Source of the DNA: Crossiella sp. SN42
Lineage (GTDB): Bacteria; Actinomycetota; Actinomycetes; Mycobacteriales; Pseudonocardiaceae
NCBI RefSeq assembly: GCF_023897065.1
Contig: NZ_JAMHIV010000007.1
Span: 124,001 to 188,000 of the forward strand
DNA length: 64,000 nt
Direction: 5' to 3'
Under the pieces are notes generated by a model that was not told where the DNA came from, ran no database searches, and worked only from the letters and a program-made list of their open reading frames with translations. Each line of letters opens with the position of its first letter. Position 1 is the first letter of the stretch. A program made the position numbers and the translations under genes. Shown one piece after another: positions 24,743 through 31,876 of the stretch.

Positions 24743-25774
24743 CTAGCTCTCCTCTGCCAGTGCGGTCAACCCGCTGCTCACCAGCAGGGGCGTGAGATTG
24801 CCGATCTTGTCGAAGCCCGCGCCGACGGTCTGGCCGGCCACGAACCGGAAGTGGATGCCCTCCACGATCACCGCGAGCTTGAAGAAGCTCAGTGCCACGT
24901 ACCAGTTCAGCCGTCCGACGTCCCGGCCGCTGCGCTGGGCGTAGTGCGCGATGAGCTCCTCGGTGGCGGCCAGCCCCGGCACGGAGTTGCTGCCGGAGAT
25001 CTCCTCCCCCGCGGCGCCGAGGTCGTGGTTGTAGACCGCCAGCAGGCCCAGGTCGGTCAGCGGGTCGCCCAGGGTGGACATCTCCCAGTCCAGCACCCCG
25101 GTGATGCGCACCGGGTCCTGGCCGACCAGCACGTTGCCCAGCCGGTAGTCCCCGTGCAGGATGGCCGACGGCCCGGAGTCCGGGATCCGCGCGCCCAGCT
25201 GGGCGTGCAGCTCGTCGATGCCGGCCAGCGCCCGGCTGCGCGAGGCGTCCAGCTGCTTCTTCCACCGGTTGACCTGCCGGGTCAGGAACCCCTCCGGCCG
25301 CCCGAAGTCGCCCAGTCCCACCGATTCCGGGGCCACGGCGTGCAGGTCGGCCAGCACCTCCACCAGCTCCAGCGACAGCGCGCGGGCCTGCTCCGGCCGC
25401 AGCCAGGCCGCGTCGCTCCGGGTCCGCAGCACCTGCCCCGGCGTGCGCTCCATGAGGTAGAAGGGCGCGCCCAGCACCTCGGGGTCGGCGCAGAGCAGCA
25501 CGGTGGTCGGCACCGGCACCGCGGTGTCCCGCAGCGCGGTGATCACCCGGTGCTCCCGGCTCATGTCGTGCGCGGTGGCCAGCACATGTCCCAGCGGCGG
25601 CCGCCGCAGCACCCACTCGTGCGCCCCGTCGGTGACGGCGTAGGTCAGGTTCGAGCGCCCGCCCGCGATCAGCTCGGCCCGCAGCTCTCCGGCCCGCAAG
25701 CCGGGCCGCTGCTCATCGAGGTAGTCCCGGAACCGCCCAAGGTCAAGTCCTGGCAACGAGTCTGGTCCGCTCAT
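24743..25774 (-). CDS. APH-fold kinase (ACAD10/11- and LvaA-like phosphotransferase)
   Basis: This 343-residue APH/ChoK-fold kinase carries the catalytic loop ILHGDYRLGNVLV and metal motif GVLDWEMSTLGDPLTDLG; VLRRPPLGHVLATAHDMSREHRVI is the nucleotide-site region. It is the type fused N-terminally to acyl-CoA dehydrogenase in vertebrate ACAD11, and separately encoded in the Pseudomonas levulinate pathway (LvaA), where it phosphorylates 4-hydroxyacyl-CoA. Thus it is probably an acyl-CoA hydroxyl kinase, not an antibiotic-resistance enzyme. It overlaps the HAD gene by ATGA and abuts the ACAD gene. Confidence 0.88.
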   Translation of the reverse strand: MSGPDSLPGLDLGRFRDYLDEQRPGLRAGELRAELIAGGRSNLTYAVTDGAHEWVLRRPPLGHVLATAHDMSREHRVITALRDTAVPVPTTVLLCADPEVLGAPFYLMERTPGQVLRTRSDAAWLRPEQARALSLELVEVLADLHAVAPESVGLGDFGRPEGFLTRQVNRWKKQLDASRSRALAGIDELHAQLGARIPDSGPSAILHGDYRLGNVLVGQDPVRITGVLDWEMSTLGDPLTDLGLLAVYNHDLGAAGEEISGSNSVPGLAATEELIAHYAQRSGRDVGRLNWYVALSFFKLAVIVEGIHFRFVAGQTVGAGFDKIGNLTPLLVSSGLTALAEES

Positions 25775-26433
25775 GCCGCTCCTCCCGCCAGTCCGGGCGC
25801 CAGCGCGGCCACCGCCGCGATGGTGCTCTCCGCATCGGTGTGCCACACCGCGTGCATGCCTGCCGCTCGCGCGCCGAGCACGTTGGGCTCGGCGTCGTCG
25901 ATGAAGACGCACCGATCCGCGGGCAGTCCCAGCAGTGCCACGGTGTGCTCATAGATCGCCGCGTCCGGCTTGCGCAGCCCGACCTCGCCGCTGATCACGA
26001 TCACCTCGCACAGCTCCCGCAGCCGCGCCATCGGGTAGCCGCCGCCCCAGCTGTTGGACAGCAGCGCGGTCCGCAGCCCGGCCGCGCGGGCGGCCCGCAG
26101 CAGGCCGAGCATGGCCTCATCCGGCCGCACCCCGGCGAACATGCGCCGGATCAGCCCCTTCGGCTCGATCGCCCGCCCGTCCACCGTTTCGAGGCGGCCG
26201 GCCAGGTGCCGCTCGAACTCGCCGGTGTCCAGTTCGCCGGTCTCCAGCAGGTGGATCGGGTTGCCCGCCTCGGCCCGCGCACCGAGCCAGTCGCCGAGCA
26301 GCCCGCGCAGGCTGTCCTGGGTGATGCCGTCGGTTTCGCACCAGTCGCGGAAGGAGGAGCGGATCGAGGTGGTCAGCACCCCGCCGTAGTCCACCACCAG
26401 GGCGTCGACCTCTCGGGTGTCCGTCAGTGCCAC
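25771..26433 (-). CDS. HAD-superfamily protein (ACAD10 N-terminal-like)
   Basis: This 220-residue HAD-fold protein starts at GTG 26433. Motif I is VVDYGGVLT: the nucleophile Asp is kept but the second Asp (DxD) is Gly. Motif II is LLSNSWGGG, motif III Lys lies in GLRKPDAAIYEH, and motif IV is CVFIDDAEPNVLGARAAGM. A missing second Asp removes the usual acid/base for phosphatase turnover, so it may be a weak phosphatase or a regulatory domain. This is the domain that precedes APH and ACAD in vertebrate ACAD10. It is the first gene of the three-gene operon and divergent from a TetR gene. Confidence 0.85.
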   Translation of the reverse strand: MALTDTREVDALVVDYGGVLTTSIRSSFRDWCETDGITQDSLRGLLGDWLGARAEAGNPIHLLETGELDTGEFERHLAGRLETVDGRAIEPKGLIRRMFAGVRPDEAMLGLLRAARAAGLRTALLSNSWGGGYPMARLRELCEVIVISGEVGLRKPDAAIYEHTVALLGLPADRCVFIDDAEPNVLGARAAGMHAVWHTDAESTIAAVAALAPGLAGGAA

Positions 26434-26444
26434 CCCACAGAGGT

Positions 26445-26460
26445 TACCGACCGGTTGGAA
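26445..26460. promoter_or_regulatory. TetR-type operator site 1
   Basis: TACCGACCGGTTGGAA is an imperfect palindrome (T-CC-ACCGGT-GG-A pattern). It is centred between the divergent HAD and TetR genes, 12 nt upstream of the HAD start, so it is well placed to repress the operon. A related site lies at 26548-26563. Confidence 0.6.
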
Positions 26461-26521
26461 TGTCGGCAATGCCGCTCATCGGGTGCAGCCAATCGGCTGC
26501 TTTGCTGGCATTATCTGCACT

Positions 26522-27127
26522 GTGTCCGCACGATCCGCACCCGAACCTACCGACCGGTTTGTGCCGGAGCGGCTGGTCGAGGCCGCCACCCGCCTGTTCG
26601 CCGAGAAGGGCTACCCGGCCACCTCGGTGCAGGAGATCTCCGATGCCGCCGGGGTGACCAAGGGCGGCCTGTACCACTACTTCAAGTCCAAGGCCGAGCT
26701 GCTGCACGAGGTCTACCGGCGCCTGCTGTTCCGCGAGACCTACCGCCTGGAGGAGATCGCCACCAGCGCGGGCTCCCCCGCCCAGCGGCTGCGCGCGGCC
26801 GCCGAGGACGTGGTGACCAGCAGCGCGGGCAGCCTGCGCGAGGTGACGGTCTTCTTCCGGGAGATGCACCACCTGCCGCCGACCACCCTGGCCACCGTCC
26901 GCGCCGAGCGCCGCCGCTACCACGAGCGCTTCCGCGGCCTGGTCGAGGAGGGCCAGCGCACCGGCGAGTTCCGCCCGGACATCTCGGCGGACCTGGTGAC
27001 GCACTCCTTCTTCGGCGCCATCCACCACATGGCGGTGTGGTACCGCCCGAGCGGCCCGAAGAGCGCGGCGGAGATCGGCGCGGACTTCACCGAGCTGCTG
27101 CTCAGCTCACTGCGCCCGACCTCCTGA
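26522..27127 (+). CDS. TetR-family regulator of the ACAD-APH-HAD operon
   Basis: This is a 201-residue TetR regulator. The HTH is LVEAATRLFAEKGYPATSVQEISDAAGVTKGGLYHYFKSKAELLHEVYRR; the C-terminal domain has TVFFREMHHLPPTTLATVRAERRRYHERFRGLVEEGQRTGEFR, as in the KstR2/FadR-type acyl-CoA regulators. Start GTG 26522 falls 5-6 nt after a TTATCT -10-like element (26511-26516), suggesting a leaderless message. A later in-frame GTG at 26561 is a less likely alternative. A second operator-like palindrome (26548-26563, TACCGACCGGTTTGTG) lies inside its first codons. The ligand is probably an acyl-CoA, inferred from its divergent partner operon. Confidence 0.9.
   Translation: MSARSAPEPTDRFVPERLVEAATRLFAEKGYPATSVQEISDAAGVTKGGLYHYFKSKAELLHEVYRRLLFRETYRLEEIATSAGSPAQRLRAAAEDVVTSSAGSLREVTVFFREMHHLPPTTLATVRAERRRYHERFRGLVEEGQRTGEFRPDISADLVTHSFFGAIHHMAVWYRPSGPKSAAEIGADFTELLLSSLRPTS
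26548..26563. promoter_or_regulatory. TetR-type operator site 2
   Basis: TACCGACCGGTTTGTG shares its first 12 bases with site 1 at 26445 and keeps the ACCGGT core. It lies about 103 bp from site 1 and within the first codons of the tetR gene if GTG 26522 is the start. Confidence 0.5.
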
Positions 27128-27952
27128 CTACCCGCGCAGCGCGGCCGCGGTCGCCGCGTCGGCCGGGAAGAAGGACTCGATGGCCAGTTCGGAGACGGTG
27201 ATGTCGGCCGGGGTGCCGAAGGTGGCGACCATGCTGAAGAAGGTCAGCTCCCGGCCGTCGTGGCGCACCCGCAGCGGCACCACGACCTCGCCCGGTCCCG
27301 GCAGCTCGACCTCGGGTTCCGGCTCGGCGCACGGATAGCCGGACAGCTCGGCGTACAGCTCGGTCAGCACTGGATCGGCGGTCATCGCCACCTGCCGCCG
27401 CAGCCTGCCCAGCAGGTGCGCCCGCCACTCCCCCAGGTTCGCGATCCGCGGCGCGAGCCCGTCGGGGTGCAGGCTGGCCCGCAGCACGTTCACCGGTGGC
27501 GCGAGCAGGTCGGCGCGCACGCCCTCGATCAGCACGCCGATGCTGGCGTTGGCCTCCACCATGGTCCAGGCCCGGTCGATGACCACCGCCGGGTAGGGCT
27601 CGTGGGCGGTGAGGATCTGCCGCACCGCGGTGCGGACCGCGGCCATGTGCGGCGCGTCCAGTGCCGACTCGCCGTAGACCGGTGCGTAGCCGGCGGCGAA
27701 GAGCAGGTGGTTGCGTTCCCGCAGCGGCAGGTCCAGCTGCTCGGCCAGGTGCAGCAGCATGTCCCGGCTGGGCTTGGACCGCCCGGTCTCGACGAAGCTG
27801 AGGTGCCGGGTGGAGATGTCGGCCTGCACCGCCAGCTCCAGCTGGCTGAGCCGCCTGCGGTCCCGCCAGCCGCGGAGCAGTTCGCCGACCGGGCGGGTGG
27901 CCCGGTCACCGGCGGGGGCGTAGGCCCTTGGCTTACCGGAAGTCAGCTGCAT
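27128..27952 (-). CDS. XRE-family HTH regulator with MmyB-like ligand domain
   Basis: This 274-residue regulator has an N-terminal HTH (LLRGWRDRRRLSQLELAVQADISTRHLSFVETGRSKPSRDMLLHLAEQLDLPLRERN). Its C-terminal MmyB-like domain (APVYGESALDAPHMAAVRTAVRQILTAHEPYPAVVIDRAWTMVEAN) is a PAS-like fold that binds fatty acids in MmyB. The start is ATG 27952. Its 5' end overlaps the upstream NmrA-like gene by 20 nt, so the two are translationally coupled. It is convergent with the TetR gene with no spacer. Probably controls the neighbouring oxidoreductase. Confidence 0.92.
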   Translation of the reverse strand: MQLTSGKPRAYAPAGDRATRPVGELLRGWRDRRRLSQLELAVQADISTRHLSFVETGRSKPSRDMLLHLAEQLDLPLRERNHLLFAAGYAPVYGESALDAPHMAAVRTAVRQILTAHEPYPAVVIDRAWTMVEANASIGVLIEGVRADLLAPPVNVLRASLHPDGLAPRIANLGEWRAHLLGRLRRQVAMTADPVLTELYAELSGYPCAEPEPEVELPGPGEVVVPLRVRHDGRELTFFSMVATFGTPADITVSELAIESFFPADAATAAALRG

Positions 27953-28805
27953 GATCGGCGGCCCATCGCGCGTAGGTGTGAGCGGGGCGTCCCAGCACCC
28001 GCTCGACGTCATCGGTCAACTCCGCGGCCCCCACAAAGTCCGACTCGGCGAGCGGGGCGTCCTCAGGTCCCAGCATCCAGTCGATGAACGCCGGGTCGTA
28101 CCCCTGAGCCTGCCAGCTCGCCCGCGCCTGGGCCGGGCTGATCGCCTCGAACCGCAGCTGTCGGCCGATCGCCGCGGCGATCGCGGCGACCTGTTCCGGC
28201 GGGGTGACCAGCTCTGATCCGGTGAGCACGTACTTGGCTCCGTGGTGCCCGTCCTGGGTCAGCGCCGCGACCGCGACCGCGGCGATGTCGGCCTCGTGCA
28301 CCATACCGCTGGCGATCTTGCCGAAGGGCGAGCTGACCACGCCGGTGGTGCGGATGGCCTGCGCCCAGTCCAGGGTGTTGGCCATGAACTCCCCGGCCCG
28401 CACGTGCGTCCACTCCACGCCCGCGGCCTCCACCGCCCGTTCCACGGTCACCTCGTCGGCGTGGTGGTAGTCGGCGTCCTCGACCCCGGGTTCGTCGTCG
28501 ACCACCGCGCCCGAGGACAGCGTCACGATCCGCCGCACCCCGGCGGCGGTGGCGGCGGCCACGACCTGCTCCGCCGTCCTGGCCACCGCGAAGGCCGGCG
28601 CCAGGAACATCCGGTCCACGCCGGTGAACAGCCCGGTGAGGGTGTCCGGTTCGGCCAGGTTCCCGGCGACCACCTCGGCGGCTTCGGGCAGGCCGGCCCG
28701 GGCCGGGTCGCGGGTCAGCGCCCGCACCGGGTGCCCGGCGGCGAGCAGCTGCCGGAGCACCTCGCCGCCGATGGTCCCGCTGGCTCCGGTGACCAGGATC
28801 CGCAT
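27933..28805 (-). CDS. NAD(P)-binding NmrA/atypical SDR protein
   Basis: This is a 290-residue Rossmann protein. RILVTGASGTIGGEVLRQLLAAGHPVRALTRDP gives the GxxGxxG motif at residues 7-13. The downstream LSSGAVVDDEPG and the lack of a YxxxK catalytic pair mark it as an atypical SDR (NmrA/QOR2 type), a redox sensor or quinone reductase. VEWTHVRAGEFMANTLDWAQAIR and HEADIAAVAVAAL are family landmarks. ATG at 28805. It precedes the XRE gene in one transcription unit. Substrate unknown. Confidence 0.9.
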   Translation of the reverse strand: MRILVTGASGTIGGEVLRQLLAAGHPVRALTRDPARAGLPEAAEVVAGNLAEPDTLTGLFTGVDRMFLAPAFAVARTAEQVVAAATAAGVRRIVTLSSGAVVDDEPGVEDADYHHADEVTVERAVEAAGVEWTHVRAGEFMANTLDWAQAIRTTGVVSSPFGKIASGMVHEADIAAVAVAALTQDGHHGAKYVLTGSELVTPPEQVAAIAAAIGRQLRFEAISPAQARASWQAQGYDPAFIDWMLGPEDAPLAESDFVGAAELTDDVERVLGRPAHTYARWAADHAADFR

Positions 28806-28877
28806 GACTCCCCCAATACTCAAGTTTGAATGGAGCGCCACTGTATCCAGCACCGGAGCCTTCGACAAGTCACCGGG

Positions 28878-29285
28878 CTAGCGGGCCGCGCGGCGCAGCC
28901 CGACCACCTGGAGCTCGGCGAACACCGCCACCGTGGCCGCCTGGACCAGCACAAACGCCAGGCCCAGGCCGGTCATGGACACGGTGGCGGCGACCGCGAG
29001 GCTGGCGATGACCCACAGCGCGTTGATCACCACGATCTCCCAGGCGCCAACCCGGCTGAGTCGCTGCCGCATACCCACGGTGGCCACCCCGGCGGCGAAG
29101 ACGACCAGCACCGCGCCCGCGCCGAGCAGCAGTCCGGCGGGCAGGCCGAGCAGCTCGGTGAGGAAGGAGCTGCCCAGCAGCAGGAGCAGCCCCATCCCGC
29201 CGGAGGCCACCGCGTCCAGGCGCAGTGCCAGGCGGAGCAGGCCGTGCGGGTTGGCAGCGGTGGTGGCGGTGGTCTGAGTGGTCAT
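28878..29285 (-). CDS. Four-helix membrane protein, unknown
   Basis: This 135-residue integral membrane protein has four hydrophobic stretches (about residues 24-46, 50-70, 80-100 and 105-125). The N-terminus is MTTQTTATTAANPHGLLRLALRLDAVASG. It belongs to the small DoxX/SPW-like actinobacterial integral membrane proteins by general look. GAGGAG lies 6 nt before ATG 29285. A perfect 17-bp palindrome sits 75 bp upstream. No function can be assigned. Confidence 0.75.
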   Translation of the reverse strand: MTTQTTATTAANPHGLLRLALRLDAVASGGMGLLLLLGSSFLTELLGLPAGLLLGAGAVLVVFAAGVATVGMRQRLSRVGAWEIVVINALWVIASLAVAATVSMTGLGLAFVLVQAATVAVFAELQVVGLRRAAR

Positions 29286-29359
29286 CGTGACTCCTCGGTC
29301 GGAAGATCGTCGTTCGTGCTTGCCGGGATGACGATCTCCCGCCGGGGGTCACGCTGTCG

Positions 29360-29376
29360 ATTACCTCAGAGGTAAT
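29360..29376. promoter_or_regulatory. Perfect 17-bp palindromic operator
   Basis: ATTACCTCAGAGGTAAT is an exact palindrome around a central A. It lies in the promoter region of the small membrane protein gene, and 16 nt from the 3' end of the acetyltransferase gene. The cognate regulator is not identifiable here. Confidence 0.7.
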
Positions 29377-29392
29377 GGCCCAGGTCAGAGGC

Positions 29393-29950
29393 TCAGAGGT
29401 TTCTGATCACCCGGCAGGGGTTGCCCGCGGCCAGCACCCGCTCGGGCAGGTCCCTGGTCACCACGCTGCCCGCGCCGACCACGGTGTTGGCGCCGATGGT
29501 GACGCCGGGGCAGACGATGACGCCGCCGCCGAGCCAGGCGTTGTCGCCGATGGTGATCGGCGCCGCGGTCTCCCAGCGCTGGCGGCGGAGCTCGTGGTCC
29601 TCGATCGGGTGCAGCGCGGTGAGCAGCTGGGCCCTCGGCCCGATGGAGACGTCGTTGCCGATGGTGATCGGCGCGCAGTCCATCAGGATCGCGTCGTAGT
29701 TGATGAAACTGTTGTCCCCCAAGCGAATGAGGTAACCGTAGTCGCACTGCAACCGCGGCATGATCCACGATCCGGCGCCGATGCCGCCCAGCAGCTCGGT
29801 CAGGATCCGTTGACGCTCTTCGTCCTCACCGGAGCGGGTCGCGTTGAACTCATCGACCAGGCGCTGGCAGTGCCGGCGTTCGGCAACCAGCACCGGGTCG
29901 TTGTCCCGGTACAGCTCGCCACGCAGCATGCGTTCCTTCTGCTCGCTCAT
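29393..29950 (-). CDS. Hexapeptide-repeat sugar O-acetyltransferase (Maa/LacA-like)
   Basis: This 185-residue left-handed beta-helix acetyltransferase starts EQKERMLRGELYRDNDPVLVAERRHCQRL, the NodL/maltose-acetyltransferase N-terminus. It carries the hexapeptide repeats ITIGNDVSIGPRAQL, HPIEDHELRRQRWE (catalytic His), ITIGDNAWLGGGVIVCPGVTIGANTVVGAGSVVTRDLP and AAGNPCRVIR. It transfers acetyl from acetyl-CoA to a sugar hydroxyl, probably as detoxification. ATG 29950. It lies 11 nt downstream of the APH-like gene, so the two form an operon. Confidence 0.95.
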   Translation of the reverse strand: MSEQKERMLRGELYRDNDPVLVAERRHCQRLVDEFNATRSGEDEERQRILTELLGGIGAGSWIMPRLQCDYGYLIRLGDNSFINYDAILMDCAPITIGNDVSIGPRAQLLTALHPIEDHELRRQRWETAAPITIGDNAWLGGGVIVCPGVTIGANTVVGAGSVVTRDLPERVLAAGNPCRVIRNL

Positions 29951-29961
29951 GATCACCCACC

Positions 29962-30924
29962 CTAGCCATCGCCCAGCTCGGCCAGGGTGCCGCTGAGGCC
30001 GGTCCAGGCCTGTTCGGTGTCGGCGGTGCGGGTGTGCGGGGCGCGGAACCAGGTGAGGAAGGCGGCGACGTCCTCCAGTGCCCAGCGCAGCCGGTACAGC
30101 TCCAGGGCCGAGGGGTCGACCGGGTGGCCGCTGGTTTCGGTGTAGCGAGCCAGGTCCTCGATGTCCTGGGCGATGAGCCACAGGTCGCGTTCGGGCACGG
30201 CCAGGGCAACGGTGTCCCAGTCGAGCAGGTATCGGCGGCGCCGAGTGCGGAGCAGGTTGCCGGGGTGGGGTTCGCCGTGGGTGAGCACCGGTCGGCCGCG
30301 CAGGGTGGCGGCCCGGTGGTCGAACTCCTCCAGTCGGCGCTGGAGGGTGGCGGCGTGCCGGGTGAGCAGGTCGCGGGCGGGTTCGGCGAAGGGGCCGCCG
30401 GTCCAGGGGTCGTGGAGGGTCTTGAGGGCGGAGTCGAGGTGGGACCGGGAGGGCAGGTCAGGGCGGTGCGGCGGAGTGGTCGGCGGGGGTGGGGTGCCGT
30501 GGAGGCTGGCCAGCAGGTCGAGGAGCTCGGCGCGGTCGTCGGGGGTGAGGGGGTCGCCGAAGTCGCCCGCGATGCCGTCCAGGTAGGGGAAGACGCTGAT
30601 CGCGTAGTGGGTGCCGAGGCGGCGCAGGGTGTGGCCGTCGGGGGTGCGGAGCGGGGCGGCGACGAAGTCCAGGGGTAGGGCGGCGGCGGTGGCCATGGCC
30701 TGGTGCAGGCCGTGCCAGGCGAGCTCGGGGGTGGGGCCGCAGTGGGGCTTGTCGGTCAGGTCGGTGACGGTGATGAACCAGCGGCGGGTGTGGTTGTCGG
30801 TGGCGGTCCAGTGGTGGTCGCCGAAGCCGACGGGGGCGTGGGTGAGGGTGGTGGGGGTGATGTGCCAGGCGCGCAGGGCTTCGCGCAGGACCTCGTCGGT
30901 CAGGGTGGGTGGCCGGTCCTTCAT
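29962..30924 (-). CDS. Aminoglycoside-phosphotransferase-fold kinase
   Basis: This 320-residue APH-superfamily protein has the Brenner motif PVLTHGEPHPGNLL (catalytic region HGExxxxN; Glu in place of the common Asp) and the metal site YLLDWDTVALAVPERDLW. LDFVAAPLRTPDGHTL and YAISVFPYLDG are typical of actinobacterial spectinomycin/viomycin-type kinases. The substrate could be an aminoglycoside, a small metabolite or an intermediate. It is upstream of, and close to, the O-acetyltransferase gene. The catalytic base position: HGD is usual but HGE is common in this subgroup, so activity is plausible. Confidence 0.85.
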   Translation of the reverse strand: MKDRPPTLTDEVLREALRAWHITPTTLTHAPVGFGDHHWTATDNHTRRWFITVTDLTDKPHCGPTPELAWHGLHQAMATAAALPLDFVAAPLRTPDGHTLRRLGTHYAISVFPYLDGIAGDFGDPLTPDDRAELLDLLASLHGTPPPPTTPPHRPDLPSRSHLDSALKTLHDPWTGGPFAEPARDLLTRHAATLQRRLEEFDHRAATLRGRPVLTHGEPHPGNLLRTRRRRYLLDWDTVALAVPERDLWLIAQDIEDLARYTETSGHPVDPSALELYRLRWALEDVAAFLTWFRAPHTRTADTEQAWTGLSGTLAELGDG

Positions 30925-30976
30925 GGCGGGCAAGCTAGCCGCTGCGGGGGCGACCGGTCGCGGGATTTCCGGCGCG

Positions 30977-31594
30977 TCAGCCGACGCGCAGGCCGAGCGC
31001 GGTGACCAGCACCAGGGCCTGGTCCGGGTCGATGCGCGCGCCTTGCAGCTCGGCGTTGCGGGGATCGAGCGCGGTCAGGTCGGTGCCGCGGAGGTCGGCC
31101 TGGGTGAGGTCGACCCGGTGCAGCAGCGCGTCGGTGAGGTCGACCCGGTGCAGGGTGGCCTTGCGGAGGCGGGCGGCGGTGAGGTCGGCCTCGCGCAGGC
31201 GGGTGCCGGTGAAGGTGGCGCGGCTGAGGTTGGCGCCGGGCAGGCCGACGTAGGACCAGTCGCCGCCGGTGACGGTGAACAGCTCGTAGGTGCAGCCGTC
31301 GAACATGCTGCCGGTGAGCTTGCAGTCGGCGAAGCGGGTGTCGAAGAAGCGGCAGCGGGTGAAGGTGCAGTTGAGGAAGGCGCTGCCGGTGTGTTCGCTG
31401 GCGTTGAACCGGCACTGCCGGAAGGTGCAGTCGGTGAAGGTGGCCTGGCGGCTGTCCATCTCCGAGAGGTCCACGTCCAGGAAGGCGACCCGGGTGAAGC
31501 TCTGGCCGGAGAGGTCCTGCTCGACGTCCCAGTCCCGGTCGTGCACGGTGGTGTCGGTGGCGGGCGCGGGTTTGCCGCCCAGGCGCTCAGCCAT
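30977..31594 (-). CDS. Pentapeptide-repeat protein (Qnr/McbG-like)
   Basis: This 205-residue right-handed quadrilateral beta-helix protein is made of A(D/N)LXX-type repeats, e.g. FTDCTFRQCRF, FLNCTFTRCRFFDTRFADCKL, ANLSRATFTGTRLREADL and LTDALLHRVDLTQADLRGTDL. The fold mimics B-DNA. Relatives (QnrB, McbG, AlbG, MfpA) shield DNA gyrase from quinolones or peptide toxins. It overlaps the preceding 87-residue gene by 8 nt and closes the peptide-transporter operon, which hints at immunity to an imported peptide. There is a single interruption (YELFTVTGGDWSYVGL) between repeat blocks, as in Qnr loops. Confidence 0.88.
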   Translation of the reverse strand: MAERLGGKPAPATDTTVHDRDWDVEQDLSGQSFTRVAFLDVDLSEMDSRQATFTDCTFRQCRFNASEHTGSAFLNCTFTRCRFFDTRFADCKLTGSMFDGCTYELFTVTGGDWSYVGLPGANLSRATFTGTRLREADLTAARLRKATLHRVDLTDALLHRVDLTQADLRGTDLTALDPRNAELQGARIDPDQALVLVTALGLRVG

Positions 31595-31850
31595 GGGCGT
31601 GGATGACGCGCAGGCCGGTGGGGCTGTCGGTGAGCGCGGTCAGCGGGTCCGGGGTGGCCAGAGTGAGGTTGTACTCGGCCAGGGACCGGAGCAGGCGTTC
31701 GGCGGCGTTGCGGCGACCCGCGGGGCTGACCGCCATCACCAGGCTCACGGTCACCCCGTCCGCGGTGGACTCCAGCCGGTAGGTGCCCGCGCGCATGGCG
31801 CGCAGCGCGTGCTGGACCAGTTCGACGGGGATGGCGGGTTCGGCTGGCAC
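31587..31850 (-). CDS. 87-aa protein in transporter/pentapeptide operon, unknown
   Basis: This short alpha/beta protein is read from GTG 31850: PAEPAIPVELVQHALRAMRAG, then TYRLESTADGVTVSLVMAV, and AAERLLRSLAEYNLTLATPDPL. It follows the DppF-type stop by 26 nt and overlaps the pentapeptide-repeat gene by 8 nt, so it belongs to one transcription unit. No homolog is recognised. The size and fold suggest a small binding or regulatory protein. Coding is supported by the tight spacing and codon bias. Confidence 0.65.
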   Translation of the reverse strand: MPAEPAIPVELVQHALRAMRAGTYRLESTADGVTVSLVMAVSPAGRRNAAERLLRSLAEYNLTLATPDPLTALTDSPTGLRVIHAHG

Positions 31851-31876
31851 GGGTTCAGCATGCCCTTCCCGGCTCG

